Positions 8,039 through 15,612 of a DNA stretch of 28,765 bases are shown here, in pieces. The notes under the pieces are model-generated. The model made no database searches. It was not told where the DNA came from and saw only the letters and a list, made by a program, of their open reading frames with translations. Source of the stretch: CAIZGX01 sp964430305 (GTDB lineage: Bacteria > Bacteroidota > Bacteroidia > Flavobacteriales_D > Sanyastnellaceae); assembly GCA_964430305.1 (NCBI GenBank), contig CAYSEX010000027.1:1-28765 (forward strand), in the 5' to 3' direction. How positions within the stretch are numbered: the stretch's first letter is position 1; every line of letters begins with the position of its first letter. Both the position numbers and the translations under genes were made by a program.

Positions 8039-10472
8039 GATGAATAACTATAGTTCCTTGATACGCATTGAGGGTTACAAAATCATTGTCTTTTAATTTT
8101 TTCGTTGCTTCTGAAACCCCTACAATTGCGGGTATTCCAAATTCTCTTGAAACAACGGCTCCATGAGAGAGCATGCCACCGCGTTCAACAATAAGTCCGC
8201 TTATGAGAGGAAACACAGTGACCCATCCGGGATCCGTTTGTCGTGTAACCAATATATCACCAGGTTCCAATTTATCTGCCTCGAGCACACTTTCCAATAC
8301 TTTTATTTTCCCATCAATTAAGCCGCCGCATGCACACAAGCCGGTTAAATCAGCATTTCCATTCATGGGTTTGGTCTCTGCCGCAACTATTTCAGGTGAC
8401 GCGTATTTGCCGCGTTCGGTAAAAAAATCATCTGGATAATGCAAGGCAGACTCTGCATTCCATGCATGCTTGCGTTCTGCCAAAATGCGCTCCATGGCTG
8501 AAGGAGTAATGGCCGAAGCAGCGAACAATTCTATGAGTTCTGGATAAGTGAAGAATAAAATATCATCAGCTTCTTTTATTTTTCCTTGCTGCGAAAACTG
8601 TGACCCTGATTTATTCAATATTTTTTTCAATCCAAAATATATTTTCGCTTGCTTCAACCGCACACGTTCACGCGAAGCAATGCCTTGGCAGGTTTTGTTT
8701 ACAACATATTGAAATAAAAAAGTTTGAAAAACAAGTTGAAAGGGATTGAATCTATTTCGAACAATTATTTTTCTTTTGAATTTTTTTCTGCACTCGAGCG
8801 ATTCCAGATATTTCGCATGAATTTTTTCTTTCGGATGTGCCGACTCAAGACATACCAATTGTTTCAGCAGGGCAATGAAAGAAACGGGGTTTTCAACGTA
8901 ATTCACTGTAGTTAGCATCAGTTCACCACTGCATCGAAAACCATAATTCTCAAGATAGACTTGAATTTCATGGAACACTTCATTGTATTTAGATTCTTGA
9001 ATCAAAGCCCAACAAGATGCTGCAGTGTTGGTCTGGAAAGCGTAAAATAATTCAGGTGTTTCTTTGATTCTTAAAGCAATCTCATGCATGTGAATAACCG
9101 GCTCGCTGCTCACTAAATTTGGAATAGCTTGAATCAATTGATTCTGTATACCATGAGCTTCAACTGGAAAATAACGCTTGCATAATTTCCCTAAGAAACC
9201 GTGAAAGGCCATGGCAAAGAAGTCAGCGAGCGATGCATGATACCAGCTGTGCATGCGAATTTCAAGAAAAGTATGAAACGCATCTTCAAGTTCCTCTTGG
9301 GTTTTAGCACCTGCGGCTTTTGAAAAGAAAAAATCGGCACGCTCCTCGAATTGTTTCACATGCAAGGGCAACTGCCGATTGAGTTTTAAAAATGTTTTCA
9401 GAAAAGCAATTTTCTGTGACAAGTGGGCTTCTTGTTTTTCGGCTTTGTTTCCTTCGGCATAGCCCACAAAATCATCGAATGAGGCAATGAGCAATGATGA
9501 AAATGGCGAGGAGGAAAGTACAGTGTGAATACTGCTCATGTTGTAGTACATCTTTCCACCGAATACACCAATGATATTGAGGAATTCTTTTTCAAGATTT
9601 GAAATTTCGTCAGAAGGTACTTGAAAGAGTTGAGCTAAGTTTTTAAAATAATGGTAATATGCCTGTCTCGCAATGCTATATAACATGGGGCTAAGGGCAT
9701 CCGGATAATTTTCATTTACATTGGTGTTCGACCAATACACCCGTGTATGCTTGGGAGAAGTGGTAATGGGTCTTGCTTGTACCAAGTAGAATTTATTTTC
9801 CCTGTACGCCCATTCAATATCGAGTGGAAATCCATAAAAATCTTCCAATTGCAGCGCCAAGTCTATGGCTTCTTGAAATGAGATTTGTGTGTCTCCTGCA
9901 ATGGTTTTTTCTTTCAAGTGATAATGAAATCGCATAGGGTTTACTTGTCCAGAAACCAATTGCTCTCCATGTCCGCGAACGTATTCAACCAACATGGAAT
10001 GCGCTTCAATGTGTGATCGAGTGAATATAACACCAGCAAACTCGGGGTCTATGAGTTCTTGAATAACAACACCCATACCGCCCAACTTTTTATTTGCTTG
10101 TTCGGAATAATTGCGCACATGCTCTTGGTTGTAGGAGTCCCAACATTTTGCAATATGCGTTAGTACGGTCTCCAATTTCTTCTCGCAAATAAACGAGCTC
10201 AATTGTCCAGCGAATGAGTGGTCGCTGTCGTCTTCACCAATAGCAGAGCTGCGCACCATGACGTGAGTGGCATTTAGGCGGTGTAAAGCCAGTTCAATAT
10301 CACGTTGAATTTCCAATTGAAAATTGGCATTGTTTCGTTGATCAAAGCAGGCCTTCGAAAGCGCAAAACCAGCAGGTACAGGAAACTTGTTCCTGAACAT
10401 GATTGAGAGGTTCGCGGCTTTCCCTCCGTAATTTTTTTCGTCTAGAATTTGATCAAATGAGACAATATGCAT
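8025..10472 (-). CDS. PEP-synthase/rifampin-phosphotransferase-like three-domain enzyme
   Basis: 815 aa. Residues 1-240 are the ATP-binding PEP-synthase domain (YGGKAANLS at 15-23, VRSSA at 73-77, LDIEWAY at 217-223, QARPIT at 232-237). Residues about 245-700 are a long helical middle region that starts WSNTNVNENYPDALSP, as in the substrate-binding part of rifampin phosphotransferases. Residues 700-815 are the swivelling phosphohistidine domain, with the phospho-acceptor His770 in GGMLSHGAVVSREFGIP. The C-terminal PEP/pyruvate TIM barrel of true PEP synthase and PPDK is absent, so it should not make PEP. It more likely moves the beta-phosphate of ATP onto another small molecule. First gene of the operon; the start ATG at 10472 is preceded by about 170 nt of non-coding DNA. 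The real substrate is unknown. Confidence 0.8.
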   Translation of the reverse strand: MHIVSFDQILDEKNYGGKAANLSIMFRNKFPVPAGFALSKACFDQRNNANFQLEIQRDIELALHRLNATHVMVRSSAIGEDDSDHSFAGQLSSFICEKKLETVLTHIAKCWDSYNQEHVRNYSEQANKKLGGMGVVIQELIDPEFAGVIFTRSHIEAHSMLVEYVRGHGEQLVSGQVNPMRFHYHLKEKTIAGDTQISFQEAIDLALQLEDFYGFPLDIEWAYRENKFYLVQARPITTSPKHTRVYWSNTNVNENYPDALSPMLYSIARQAYYHYFKNLAQLFQVPSDEISNLEKEFLNIIGVFGGKMYYNMSSIHTVLSSSPFSSLLIASFDDFVGYAEGNKAEKQEAHLSQKIAFLKTFLKLNRQLPLHVKQFEERADFFFSKAAGAKTQEELEDAFHTFLEIRMHSWYHASLADFFAMAFHGFLGKLCKRYFPVEAHGIQNQLIQAIPNLVSSEPVIHMHEIALRIKETPELFYAFQTNTAASCWALIQESKYNEVFHEIQVYLENYGFRCSGELMLTTVNYVENPVSFIALLKQLVCLESAHPKEKIHAKYLESLECRKKFKRKIIVRNRFNPFQLVFQTFLFQYVVNKTCQGIASRERVRLKQAKIYFGLKKILNKSGSQFSQQGKIKEADDILFFTYPELIELFAASAITPSAMERILAERKHAWNAESALHYPDDFFTERGKYASPEIVAAETKPMNGNADLTGLCACGGLIDGKIKVLESVLEADKLEPGDILVTRQTDPGWVTVFPLISGLIVERGGMLSHGAVVSREFGIPAIVGVSEATKKLKDNDFVTLNAYQGTIVIHHDHH

Positions 10473-10643
10473 ACCAACGAATATACCTCAAATTCACAGC
10501 ATAGGCTTTCAAGAATGCATAAAAAACAACAGGTCATTCTTGGTTTTTTGAAAATGTTTTTTTGAACCCATTTCCGGCTATGCGTTGCAATCTTCTCGCT
10601 TCGCTCAAAGGATTTCCACTGCTATCCGGGGTAGGGGAAACAA
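10473..10643. other. Non-coding leader of the lipid operon with a GC-richer repeat-like segment
   Basis: No coding frame is seen. 10473-10560 is AT-rich and must hold the promoter of the minus-strand operon; TATATTCG (10481-10488, minus strand) is a 7/8 match to TAnnTTTG but lacks a TTG at the right spacing, so I do not call it. An 8-bp inverted repeat (CAAGAATG at 10510-10517, CATTCTTG at 10535-10542) is present. 10561-10640 is richer in G+C than its surroundings and includes CGCTTCGCTC and CTATCCGGGGTAGGGG; it looks like the dispersed intergenic sequences I recall from Bacteroidota genomes. That is memory, not a search. Confidence 0.4.
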
Positions 10644-10671
10644 AAAACCCTCAACTTGCGTTGAGGGTTTT
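10644..10671 (-). terminator. Intrinsic terminator of tRNA-Glu
   Basis: A perfect 12-bp stem (AAAACCCTCAAC with GTTGAGGGTTTT) with a four-base loop. On the minus strand it is followed by TTG TTT, completing a T-rich tail. It lies 5 nt past the tRNA 3' end. Confidence 0.85.
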
Positions 10672-10676
10672 CTTCG

Positions 10677-10748
10677 TAGCCCGTAGGGGAATCGAACCCC
10701 TGTTACCAGAATGAAAATCTGATGTCCTAACCCCTAGACGAACGGGCC
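10677..10748 (-). tRNA. tRNA-Glu (anticodon UUC)
   Basis: 72 nt. The acceptor arms GGCCCGT and ACGGGCT pair with one G-U at the end, and the discriminator is A. The D-arm region (TCGTCTAGGGGTTAGGAC) and T-arm (CAGGGG, TTCGATT, CCCCT) closely match bacterial tRNA-Glu. The anticodon stem is TCAGA/TCTGG with loop TTTTCAT, giving anticodon TTC at 10715-10713. CCA is not encoded, as usual in this phylum. A consensus promoter lies upstream and a terminator follows. Confidence 0.96.
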
Positions 10749-10766
10749 GCTTCGGTTTTGCGAGTG

Positions 10767-10796
10767 CAAATATACAAAGAACTTCTTTTTTCGCAA
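10767..10796 (-). promoter_or_regulatory. Bacteroidota-type promoter of tRNA-Glu
   Basis: On the minus strand TTG (10796-10794) lies exactly 19 nt from TATATTTG (10774-10767), a perfect fit to the phylum consensus TTG-N19-TAnnTTTG. The start point would fall near 10760, about 12 nt before the tRNA. This is the best promoter in the window and sets the reference for the other calls. Confidence 0.82.
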
Positions 10797-10803
10797 GAAA
10801 ATT

Positions 10804-11496
10804 TTACACTTTCGAGTTGAACTGAAATCCCAAGCGCTTCCCAGTCGCTAAACTGCCACTGTGGTTAATGTCATTCATCTCCTCAACCGTAATCTGATGC
10901 AAATTCTCAGCAGGAGGCACAAGCAAATCAAAACTCAAGGCGTACAAATACAACTGCTCCACAAAACGCTTCTTCGATTCCAAGTCAAACGTACTACTTA
11001 TAAAATCATTGAACATGTATCCCAATTGTTTCTTTCCCTGAATCACAAAATGATTCTCTCTGTTCACAAAAACACGCGATACCAAATAACCAATGTCTGA
11101 ACTGCGGTTGTACCTGAAACTATCCGATAAAAAATTATACACATTAATAATGCCCACATAACTGTTGCGAGGATCGTTCTTCAAATAGCCCGTTCCCCAC
11201 AAATGATGACCCGCCTCAAATTGAAAGACATTCGTGTGCATCTGAAAAATTAAAACGTCTCCAGCAATTTTTACCTGACACTGAAAAGCACCTAAATCCT
11301 GATATTCAAAAGTCACTCGTGAATCGGTGTCTCCGAATTGACTCGATACTTCCTCAATACTTGCTTTTAATACTTTTTTCAGTTCTTCAAATTGCGCTAT
11401 GGTATTGTGAAATATATCTTGCTTCAACACACTTTTTTCTTTCAAAAGTGACAAGATGATTTGATTGTAGTCTGTTGTATCTGCCATAAATTTCAA
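10804..11496 (-). CDS. Conserved hypothetical protein downstream of proS
   Basis: 230 aa (or 227 from the second ATG at 11487). No signal peptide, membrane segment or domain that I recognise. It is soluble with mixed alpha/beta content: an N-terminal helical part (residues 10-50), a beta-rich middle (60-140, with the aromatic stretch GHHLWGTGYLKNDPRNSY), then helices. The gene starts 2 nt after the proS stop, so the two are very probably co-transcribed and perhaps translationally coupled. A cytoplasmic role is inferred. I cannot assign a function. Confidence 0.8.
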   Translation of the reverse strand: MKFMADTTDYNQIILSLLKEKSVLKQDIFHNTIAQFEELKKVLKASIEEVSSQFGDTDSRVTFEYQDLGAFQCQVKIAGDVLIFQMHTNVFQFEAGHHLWGTGYLKNDPRNSYVGIINVYNFLSDSFRYNRSSDIGYLVSRVFVNRENHFVIQGKKQLGYMFNDFISSTFDLESKKRFVEQLYLYALSFDLLVPPAENLHQITVEEMNDINHSGSLATGKRLGFQFNSKV

Positions 11497-11498
11497 TT

Positions 11499-12968
11499 TT
11501 AATATGCTCTTGCAAACAAAACACGCTTATTACTTGGTTTGCCTGTAACCATGCAAACTCCAGCTTCTTCTTTTGCATCAAAGGGTATACAACGTATAGT
11601 AGCCTTTGTCTCTGTTTTCACACGCTCTTCTGTCTCTGCCGTTCCATCCCAATGCGCAGCAAAAAATCCACCCTTCTCATCCAATAAGCGCTTGAACGTT
11701 TCATAGTCATTCACTTCCGTGATATGACTGTTTCTGTAACTTAAAGCTTGCTCAAATAAATTCGACTGAATCTCATCTAACAATCCTTGTATGCGAACGC
11801 CCAATCCGTCAAAAGAAACAGTCTCTTTTTCACTGGTGTCTCTTCTTGCCAACTCAGCAGTGTTATTCTCCATGTCTTTCGGACCAATGGCCACTCGCAC
11901 CGGAACGCCTTTCAACTCATATTCCGCGAATTTCCAACCGCTGCGCTTGGTGTCATCGTCATCAAACTTCACAGTAATCCTCAATTGCTTCAATTCTTGC
12001 AACAATGGTGTAACCTTATTTCGAATTTCTTCCAACTGTTCCATCCCCTTATAAATGGGAACTATTACTACGTGTATTGGTGCTAACTTCGGAGGAAGTC
12101 GTAGCCCCTTATCATCACTATGGGTCATAATTAACGCTCCCATGAGACGCGTGCTTACTCCCCAACTGGTTGCCCAAACGTAATCATTCACACCTTCTTT
12201 CGATGCAAATTTTACATCAAATGCTTTCGCGAAATTCTGACCCAAAAAGTGAGATGTTCCAGCCTGCAAGGCCTTTCCATCTTGCATAAGTGCTTCAATG
12301 CAAAGTGTATCTTCTGCACCAGCGAAGCGCTCACTAGCAGTCTTCGCACCTTTGATCACAGGCATGGCCATGAATTTTTCCGCGAAATGGGAATATACCT
12401 CAAGCATTTTGTTTGTCTCTTCAATCGCTTCCTGCGAGGTAGAATGCGCCGTGTGGCCCTCTTGCCATAAAAATTCTGCAGTGCGTAAAAAAAGTCGTGT
12501 ACGCATTTCCCAACGCACAACATTGGCCCACTGATTAATAAGAATGGGCAAGTCTCTGTAACTCTGAATCCAACCGCGATAAGTATTCCAAATGATGGTC
12601 TCACTGGTTGGACGTATAATTAATTCTTCTTCTAATTTCGCTTCAGGATCAACAACTACACCTCCGTCTTGCGATTTCAAACGGTAATGGGTAACAACCG
12701 CACACTCTTTCGCGAATCCTTCAACGTGTGCCGCCTCCTTACTCAAATAACTTTTTGGAATGAGTAGGGGGAAGTAGGCATTCTGATGTCCCGTTTCTTT
12801 GAACATGGCGTCCAGAGCATCTTTCATTTTCTCCCAAATGGCATAACCGTATGGCTTTATAACCATACATCCTTTTACATCGCTATGCTGCGCAAGATCT
12901 GCTTGCACTACCAATTCGTTGTACCACTTGGAATAATCCTCACCCCGAGGTGTTAGTTTTTCTGCCAT
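11499..12968 (-). CDS. proS: Prolyl-tRNA synthetase, archaeal/eukaryote-like type (ProS type 3)
   Basis: 489 aa, charging tRNA-Pro with proline. Class II synthetase motif 2 lies in the region 148-172 (VVRWEMRTRLFLRTAEF at 150-166). Motif 3 lies at 269-297 (WGVSTRLMG, then GLRLPPKLAP). The anticodon-binding domain begins near residue 298 (IHVVIVPIYKG). The C-terminus holds Cys residues of a zinc-binding domain and ends in AY, with the terminal Tyr typical of the archaeal-type enzyme. The start at 12968 is chosen over 13004 because a -7 promoter box at 13009-13002 would overlap the longer start, and because MAEKLTPRGEDYSKWYNEL is the usual N-terminus. Followed 2 nt later by the hypothetical gene. 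Confidence 0.95.
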   Translation of the reverse strand: MAEKLTPRGEDYSKWYNELVVQADLAQHSDVKGCMVIKPYGYAIWEKMKDALDAMFKETGHQNAYFPLLIPKSYLSKEAAHVEGFAKECAVVTHYRLKSQDGGVVVDPEAKLEEELIIRPTSETIIWNTYRGWIQSYRDLPILINQWANVVRWEMRTRLFLRTAEFLWQEGHTAHSTSQEAIEETNKMLEVYSHFAEKFMAMPVIKGAKTASERFAGAEDTLCIEALMQDGKALQAGTSHFLGQNFAKAFDVKFASKEGVNDYVWATSWGVSTRLMGALIMTHSDDKGLRLPPKLAPIHVVIVPIYKGMEQLEEIRNKVTPLLQELKQLRITVKFDDDDTKRSGWKFAEYELKGVPVRVAIGPKDMENNTAELARRDTSEKETVSFDGLGVRIQGLLDEIQSNLFEQALSYRNSHITEVNDYETFKRLLDEKGGFFAAHWDGTAETEERVKTETKATIRCIPFDAKEEAGVCMVTGKPSNKRVLFARAY

Positions 12969-12998
12969 GAAATGAAATTTTTTAGATGAATTTTGGTG

Positions 12999-13027
12999 TT
13001 GCAAAGGTAAAACCTTTCTTACCTTTA
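12999..13027 (+). promoter_or_regulatory. Probable promoter of the Gly/Tyr-rich lipoprotein gene
   Basis: TTG at 12999-13001 is followed after 18 nt by TACCTTTA (13020-13027), a 7/8 match to TAnnTTTG. The ATG at 13046 is 18 nt past the box, giving a short leader. It overlaps the opposite-facing proS promoter. Confidence 0.5.
13002..13009 (-). promoter_or_regulatory. -7 promoter box of proS
   Basis: On the minus strand TACCTTTG is an exact TAnnTTTG match, 33 nt before the proS ATG at 12968. No TTG lies at the usual 19-21 nt upstream, so the -33 element is weak or absent. It decides the proS start. Confidence 0.55.
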
Positions 13028-13045
13028 TTGTAAATAATTGGTTCT

Positions 13046-14146
13046 ATGAAAAAGCAACTTCCTTTTGTAGCATTTTCTCTTGCATTACTTGGTCTAAGCT
13101 CATGTGCAAGTTTAGAGCATTTAACAGATGACAGATCGCGCCTCGAAGACGATGAGGTGTATTGGAACAGACAAGAACTTTTTTATTCTCCCATTGCGGC
13201 AAATGCTGACCCATACGTGCTCGGTGAAGATGATTATTATAACCCGAATGCAATACCCAATGCCAATCAGCTCAATGGCGGTAGAAATCCCAATGCTTTT
13301 TGGAGTCCAAATCTCGGGTGGCAGTTGTCTTACGGTTTAAGTCCTTTTTCGAATTACTACAACGGATTTGATAATGGATTCAATTCGTATGGATCATATG
13401 GATACGGAAATTCATATTACTCGCCTTGGGGTTACTCAACTTACAACCCTTATGGCAGCTCTTGGGGATACAATCCGAACGGATATTTATCTTACGGTGG
13501 TTATGGCTCTGGTTTTGGTTGGGGTGGTTATAATCCGTACTACGGTGGAGGATACAATGGCGGTGGTTGGGGTTCCGGTTGGAACAACAACACAGGTGGT
13601 TCGAGTGAAAATGGTTCAAACGTGACACATATTCATCGAAATCCCATCTCTGTAGGGCTATCCAATGGCTCAGGATATCATGGTGGAAGATTACAAAAGC
13701 AAGTAGTTACAGGTCTTGCAGTTGAATCGAAAGAACCTGTTTCGTCTTTTCAAATTGCAGGAAAATCCGTTGGTGTTGTTGGCGGAAAAACAACGGAGTA
13801 TAATGCCGGAAAAGGGTTTTCAAATGGAGCCACCTATGAAGACGATTACCACTCAGGTTCAAGAAATTATGGAAATACCAATTCGGGAAATTTCAATCAA
13901 TCCAATTCTTCTACTTCTAGAGATCATTCCAACGGTGTAGGATCAAACAACAGCTCTACGGGCAAAGGAAGTTCTTCACCTTCATATTCGGCTCCATCTC
14001 GAAGCAGCTCAGCTCCATCATATTCTGCTCCTTCGCGCAGCAATTCGGCTCCTTCAAATCCTGCACCATCTCGAAGCGGAGGTTCATCTCCCTCTAAAGG
14101 CGGTGGTGGTGGCAGTTCGCCAAGTAAAAGTGGTGGACGCAAATAA
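13046..14146 (+). CDS. Gly/Tyr/Ser-rich low-complexity lipoprotein
   Basis: 366 aa. A lipoprotein signal peptide ends at LSSC (Cys20). An acidic stretch with DDxxV follows, then residues 100-190 are a Gly/Tyr/Asn/Ser-rich segment with many YG and GY steps. A small more ordered part (about 195-250) is the only globular-looking region. The tail (309-344) carries a SAPSYSAPSRS-type repeat, then Gly and Ser runs and a basic end (GGRK). Such proteins occur in Bacteroidota envelopes, and I know of no activity. The composition suggests a flexible, perhaps self-associating surface layer. It is 17 nt before the FadL-like gene, so the two are probably co-transcribed. Confidence 0.82.
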   Translation: MKKQLPFVAFSLALLGLSSCASLEHLTDDRSRLEDDEVYWNRQELFYSPIAANADPYVLGEDDYYNPNAIPNANQLNGGRNPNAFWSPNLGWQLSYGLSPFSNYYNGFDNGFNSYGSYGYGNSYYSPWGYSTYNPYGSSWGYNPNGYLSYGGYGSGFGWGGYNPYYGGGYNGGGWGSGWNNNTGGSSENGSNVTHIHRNPISVGLSNGSGYHGGRLQKQVVTGLAVESKEPVSSFQIAGKSVGVVGGKTTEYNAGKGFSNGATYEDDYHSGSRNYGNTNSGNFNQSNSSTSRDHSNGVGSNNSSTGKGSSSPSYSAPSRSSSAPSYSAPSRSNSAPSNPAPSRSGGSSPSKGGGGGSSPSKSGGRK

Positions 14147-14163
14147 CTTCTGACTGAAATAGC

Positions 14164-15612
14164 ATGAAAAGATTAACTGCCTTAGTCTGCGTTATGTTGA
14201 CTTTGAAAAGTTTTGCTCAAAATGAAGATGATGCCCTTCGCTATGGGTACACTCAAGGTATATATTCCAATCGGGTCAATGCAATGGGTGGGGCTTTCGC
14301 CTCCTTGGGCGGCGATATCACCAATTGTTTTCAAAATCCTGCCGGTTTAGCTGCCTACAAAACGGGTGTATTTGATATCACTATAACTGGTTTGAGCAAT
14401 AAAACGGCAACTATGTTTTTAGGCAATAAACAAGAGAGCAGTCGATTCGCTCTGCCTGCCGATGCTGTTGCCATGGTGTTTCAAACAGGTACGTCAGAAA
14501 ACGATTGGAGTCCAACTTATGTAGGTATTGGATTTGGAGTACTGCAAAAATTCAATAAGACTACTGAAGTTACTTCATCTGATAACCAAGCATCATTGCT
14601 AGATGTTTTCGTGAACCAACTCAATGCCTATCAAGTGCCAACTTCGGATATCACAAGTAGTTTTCCTTTTTCAGCTGGCTTGGCTTGGGAGACCTATCTC
14701 ATCAATGACCCTGTAGGTAATGTTTATACGCGGTTAAGCAATACAAGTGATATTACAAGAACAGACAAGGTAGAGGAATCTGGACAATTGAGAGAATGGA
14801 ATTTGAGTGTTGCGAAGAATTATAAAAATCAATTTTATTTTGGAGCTGCATTGGCCTTTAGGCGTCTGAAGTATGAAAAGATTACAAGCTATACCGAACA
14901 GTTTACTTCGGCGCAATCTGCCGTCTCATTCAATTACAACAGCACCTTGAATAATACCGGTACAGGTTCAACTGGGTATTCTGGACTTCAATTGAAATTG
15001 GGATTTCAATATGCACCCAGTCCATATTTTCGTGTTGGAGCCTATTACCACAGCGGTGTGAATCAAGCTATACTAGATGCATATGAAGCGGATATGAATT
15101 CACAAATTGGATCATCTTTTTATGAATATGCTTCCGATCTAAATGAATATACCTACGGTCTCAAATTGCCAAGTGTAGTAGGAGTTGGTGCATCATTTAT
15201 TGCAGGAAACTTGGGTGTAATTTCATGTGATTATGAAACAACAGATTTGTCTAAAATGAAGATGGAATCCTTACAAGATGTCTACACTTTTTCGCTCGAA
15301 AATGCAGCAATAAGAGAGAATTATAAGGCGGTGCAGACCATACGCAGTGGGGTTGAACTTCGCGTTGCAGATATATATCGCATTCGAGGAGGTGTGCAGG
15401 CCGTGTCTTCACCATTGGCTGCTTCTTCAGATTGGAGATTGAAATACAGCATTGGCGGTGGTTATAAAAAGGATGATGTTTTTTACAACATTTCTTTCAG
15501 TTACATGTTAGACCAATTGAGCTATTACATGTTTGATCCCAATTTAATTGATGCCACCCAAGTGAGGCAGGGAATAGTTGGAATTTCTTTTTCAGGCGGT
15601 TTCAGGTTTTAA
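14164..15612 (+). CDS. OmpP1/FadL-family outer-membrane protein
   Basis: 482 aa with a signal peptide ending FAQ-N (residue 19/20). NAMGGAFASLGGD at 39-51, then QNPAGLA at 57-63, is the N-terminal hatch motif of the FadL/OmpP1 family, and the remainder alternates in beta-barrel fashion and ends in Phe. Members import hydrophobic molecules such as fatty acids across the outer membrane. Many Bacteroidota members are unassigned, so the substrate is open. The stop overlaps the convergent rlmB stop by 3 nt (TTAA shared), leaving no space for a terminator. Confidence 0.82.
   Translation: MKRLTALVCVMLTLKSFAQNEDDALRYGYTQGIYSNRVNAMGGAFASLGGDITNCFQNPAGLAAYKTGVFDITITGLSNKTATMFLGNKQESSRFALPADAVAMVFQTGTSENDWSPTYVGIGFGVLQKFNKTTEVTSSDNQASLLDVFVNQLNAYQVPTSDITSSFPFSAGLAWETYLINDPVGNVYTRLSNTSDITRTDKVEESGQLREWNLSVAKNYKNQFYFGAALAFRRLKYEKITSYTEQFTSAQSAVSFNYNSTLNNTGTGSTGYSGLQLKLGFQYAPSPYFRVGAYYHSGVNQAILDAYEADMNSQIGSSFYEYASDLNEYTYGLKLPSVVGVGASFIAGNLGVISCDYETTDLSKMKMESLQDVYTFSLENAAIRENYKAVQTIRSGVELRVADIYRIRGGVQAVSSPLAASSDWRLKYSIGGGYKKDDVFYNISFSYMLDQLSYYMFDPNLIDATQVRQGIVGISFSGGFRF

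Noticed and set aside
8025..10472. A claim of rifampicin resistance
   Set aside because: Shared domain order alone does not show drug specificity, and the operon context points elsewhere.
10510..10542. 8-bp inverted repeat as a terminator or attenuator
   Set aside because: Loop of 17 nt and short stem; weak and unsupported by position.
10677..10748. tRNA-Glu as a possible integration site
   Set aside because: No integrase, direct repeat of the tRNA 3' end, or foreign-looking genes are seen nearby.
13970..14077. Short repeats taken as a CRISPR-like array
   Set aside because: They lie in frame in a coding gene and encode SAPSRS-type repeats; no spacer structure and no cas gene.
13924..14142. 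Minus-strand frame rich in Pro, Glu and Leu
   Set aside because: Produced by the Ser/Pro/Gly repeats of the lipoprotein on the other strand; no start context or homology.
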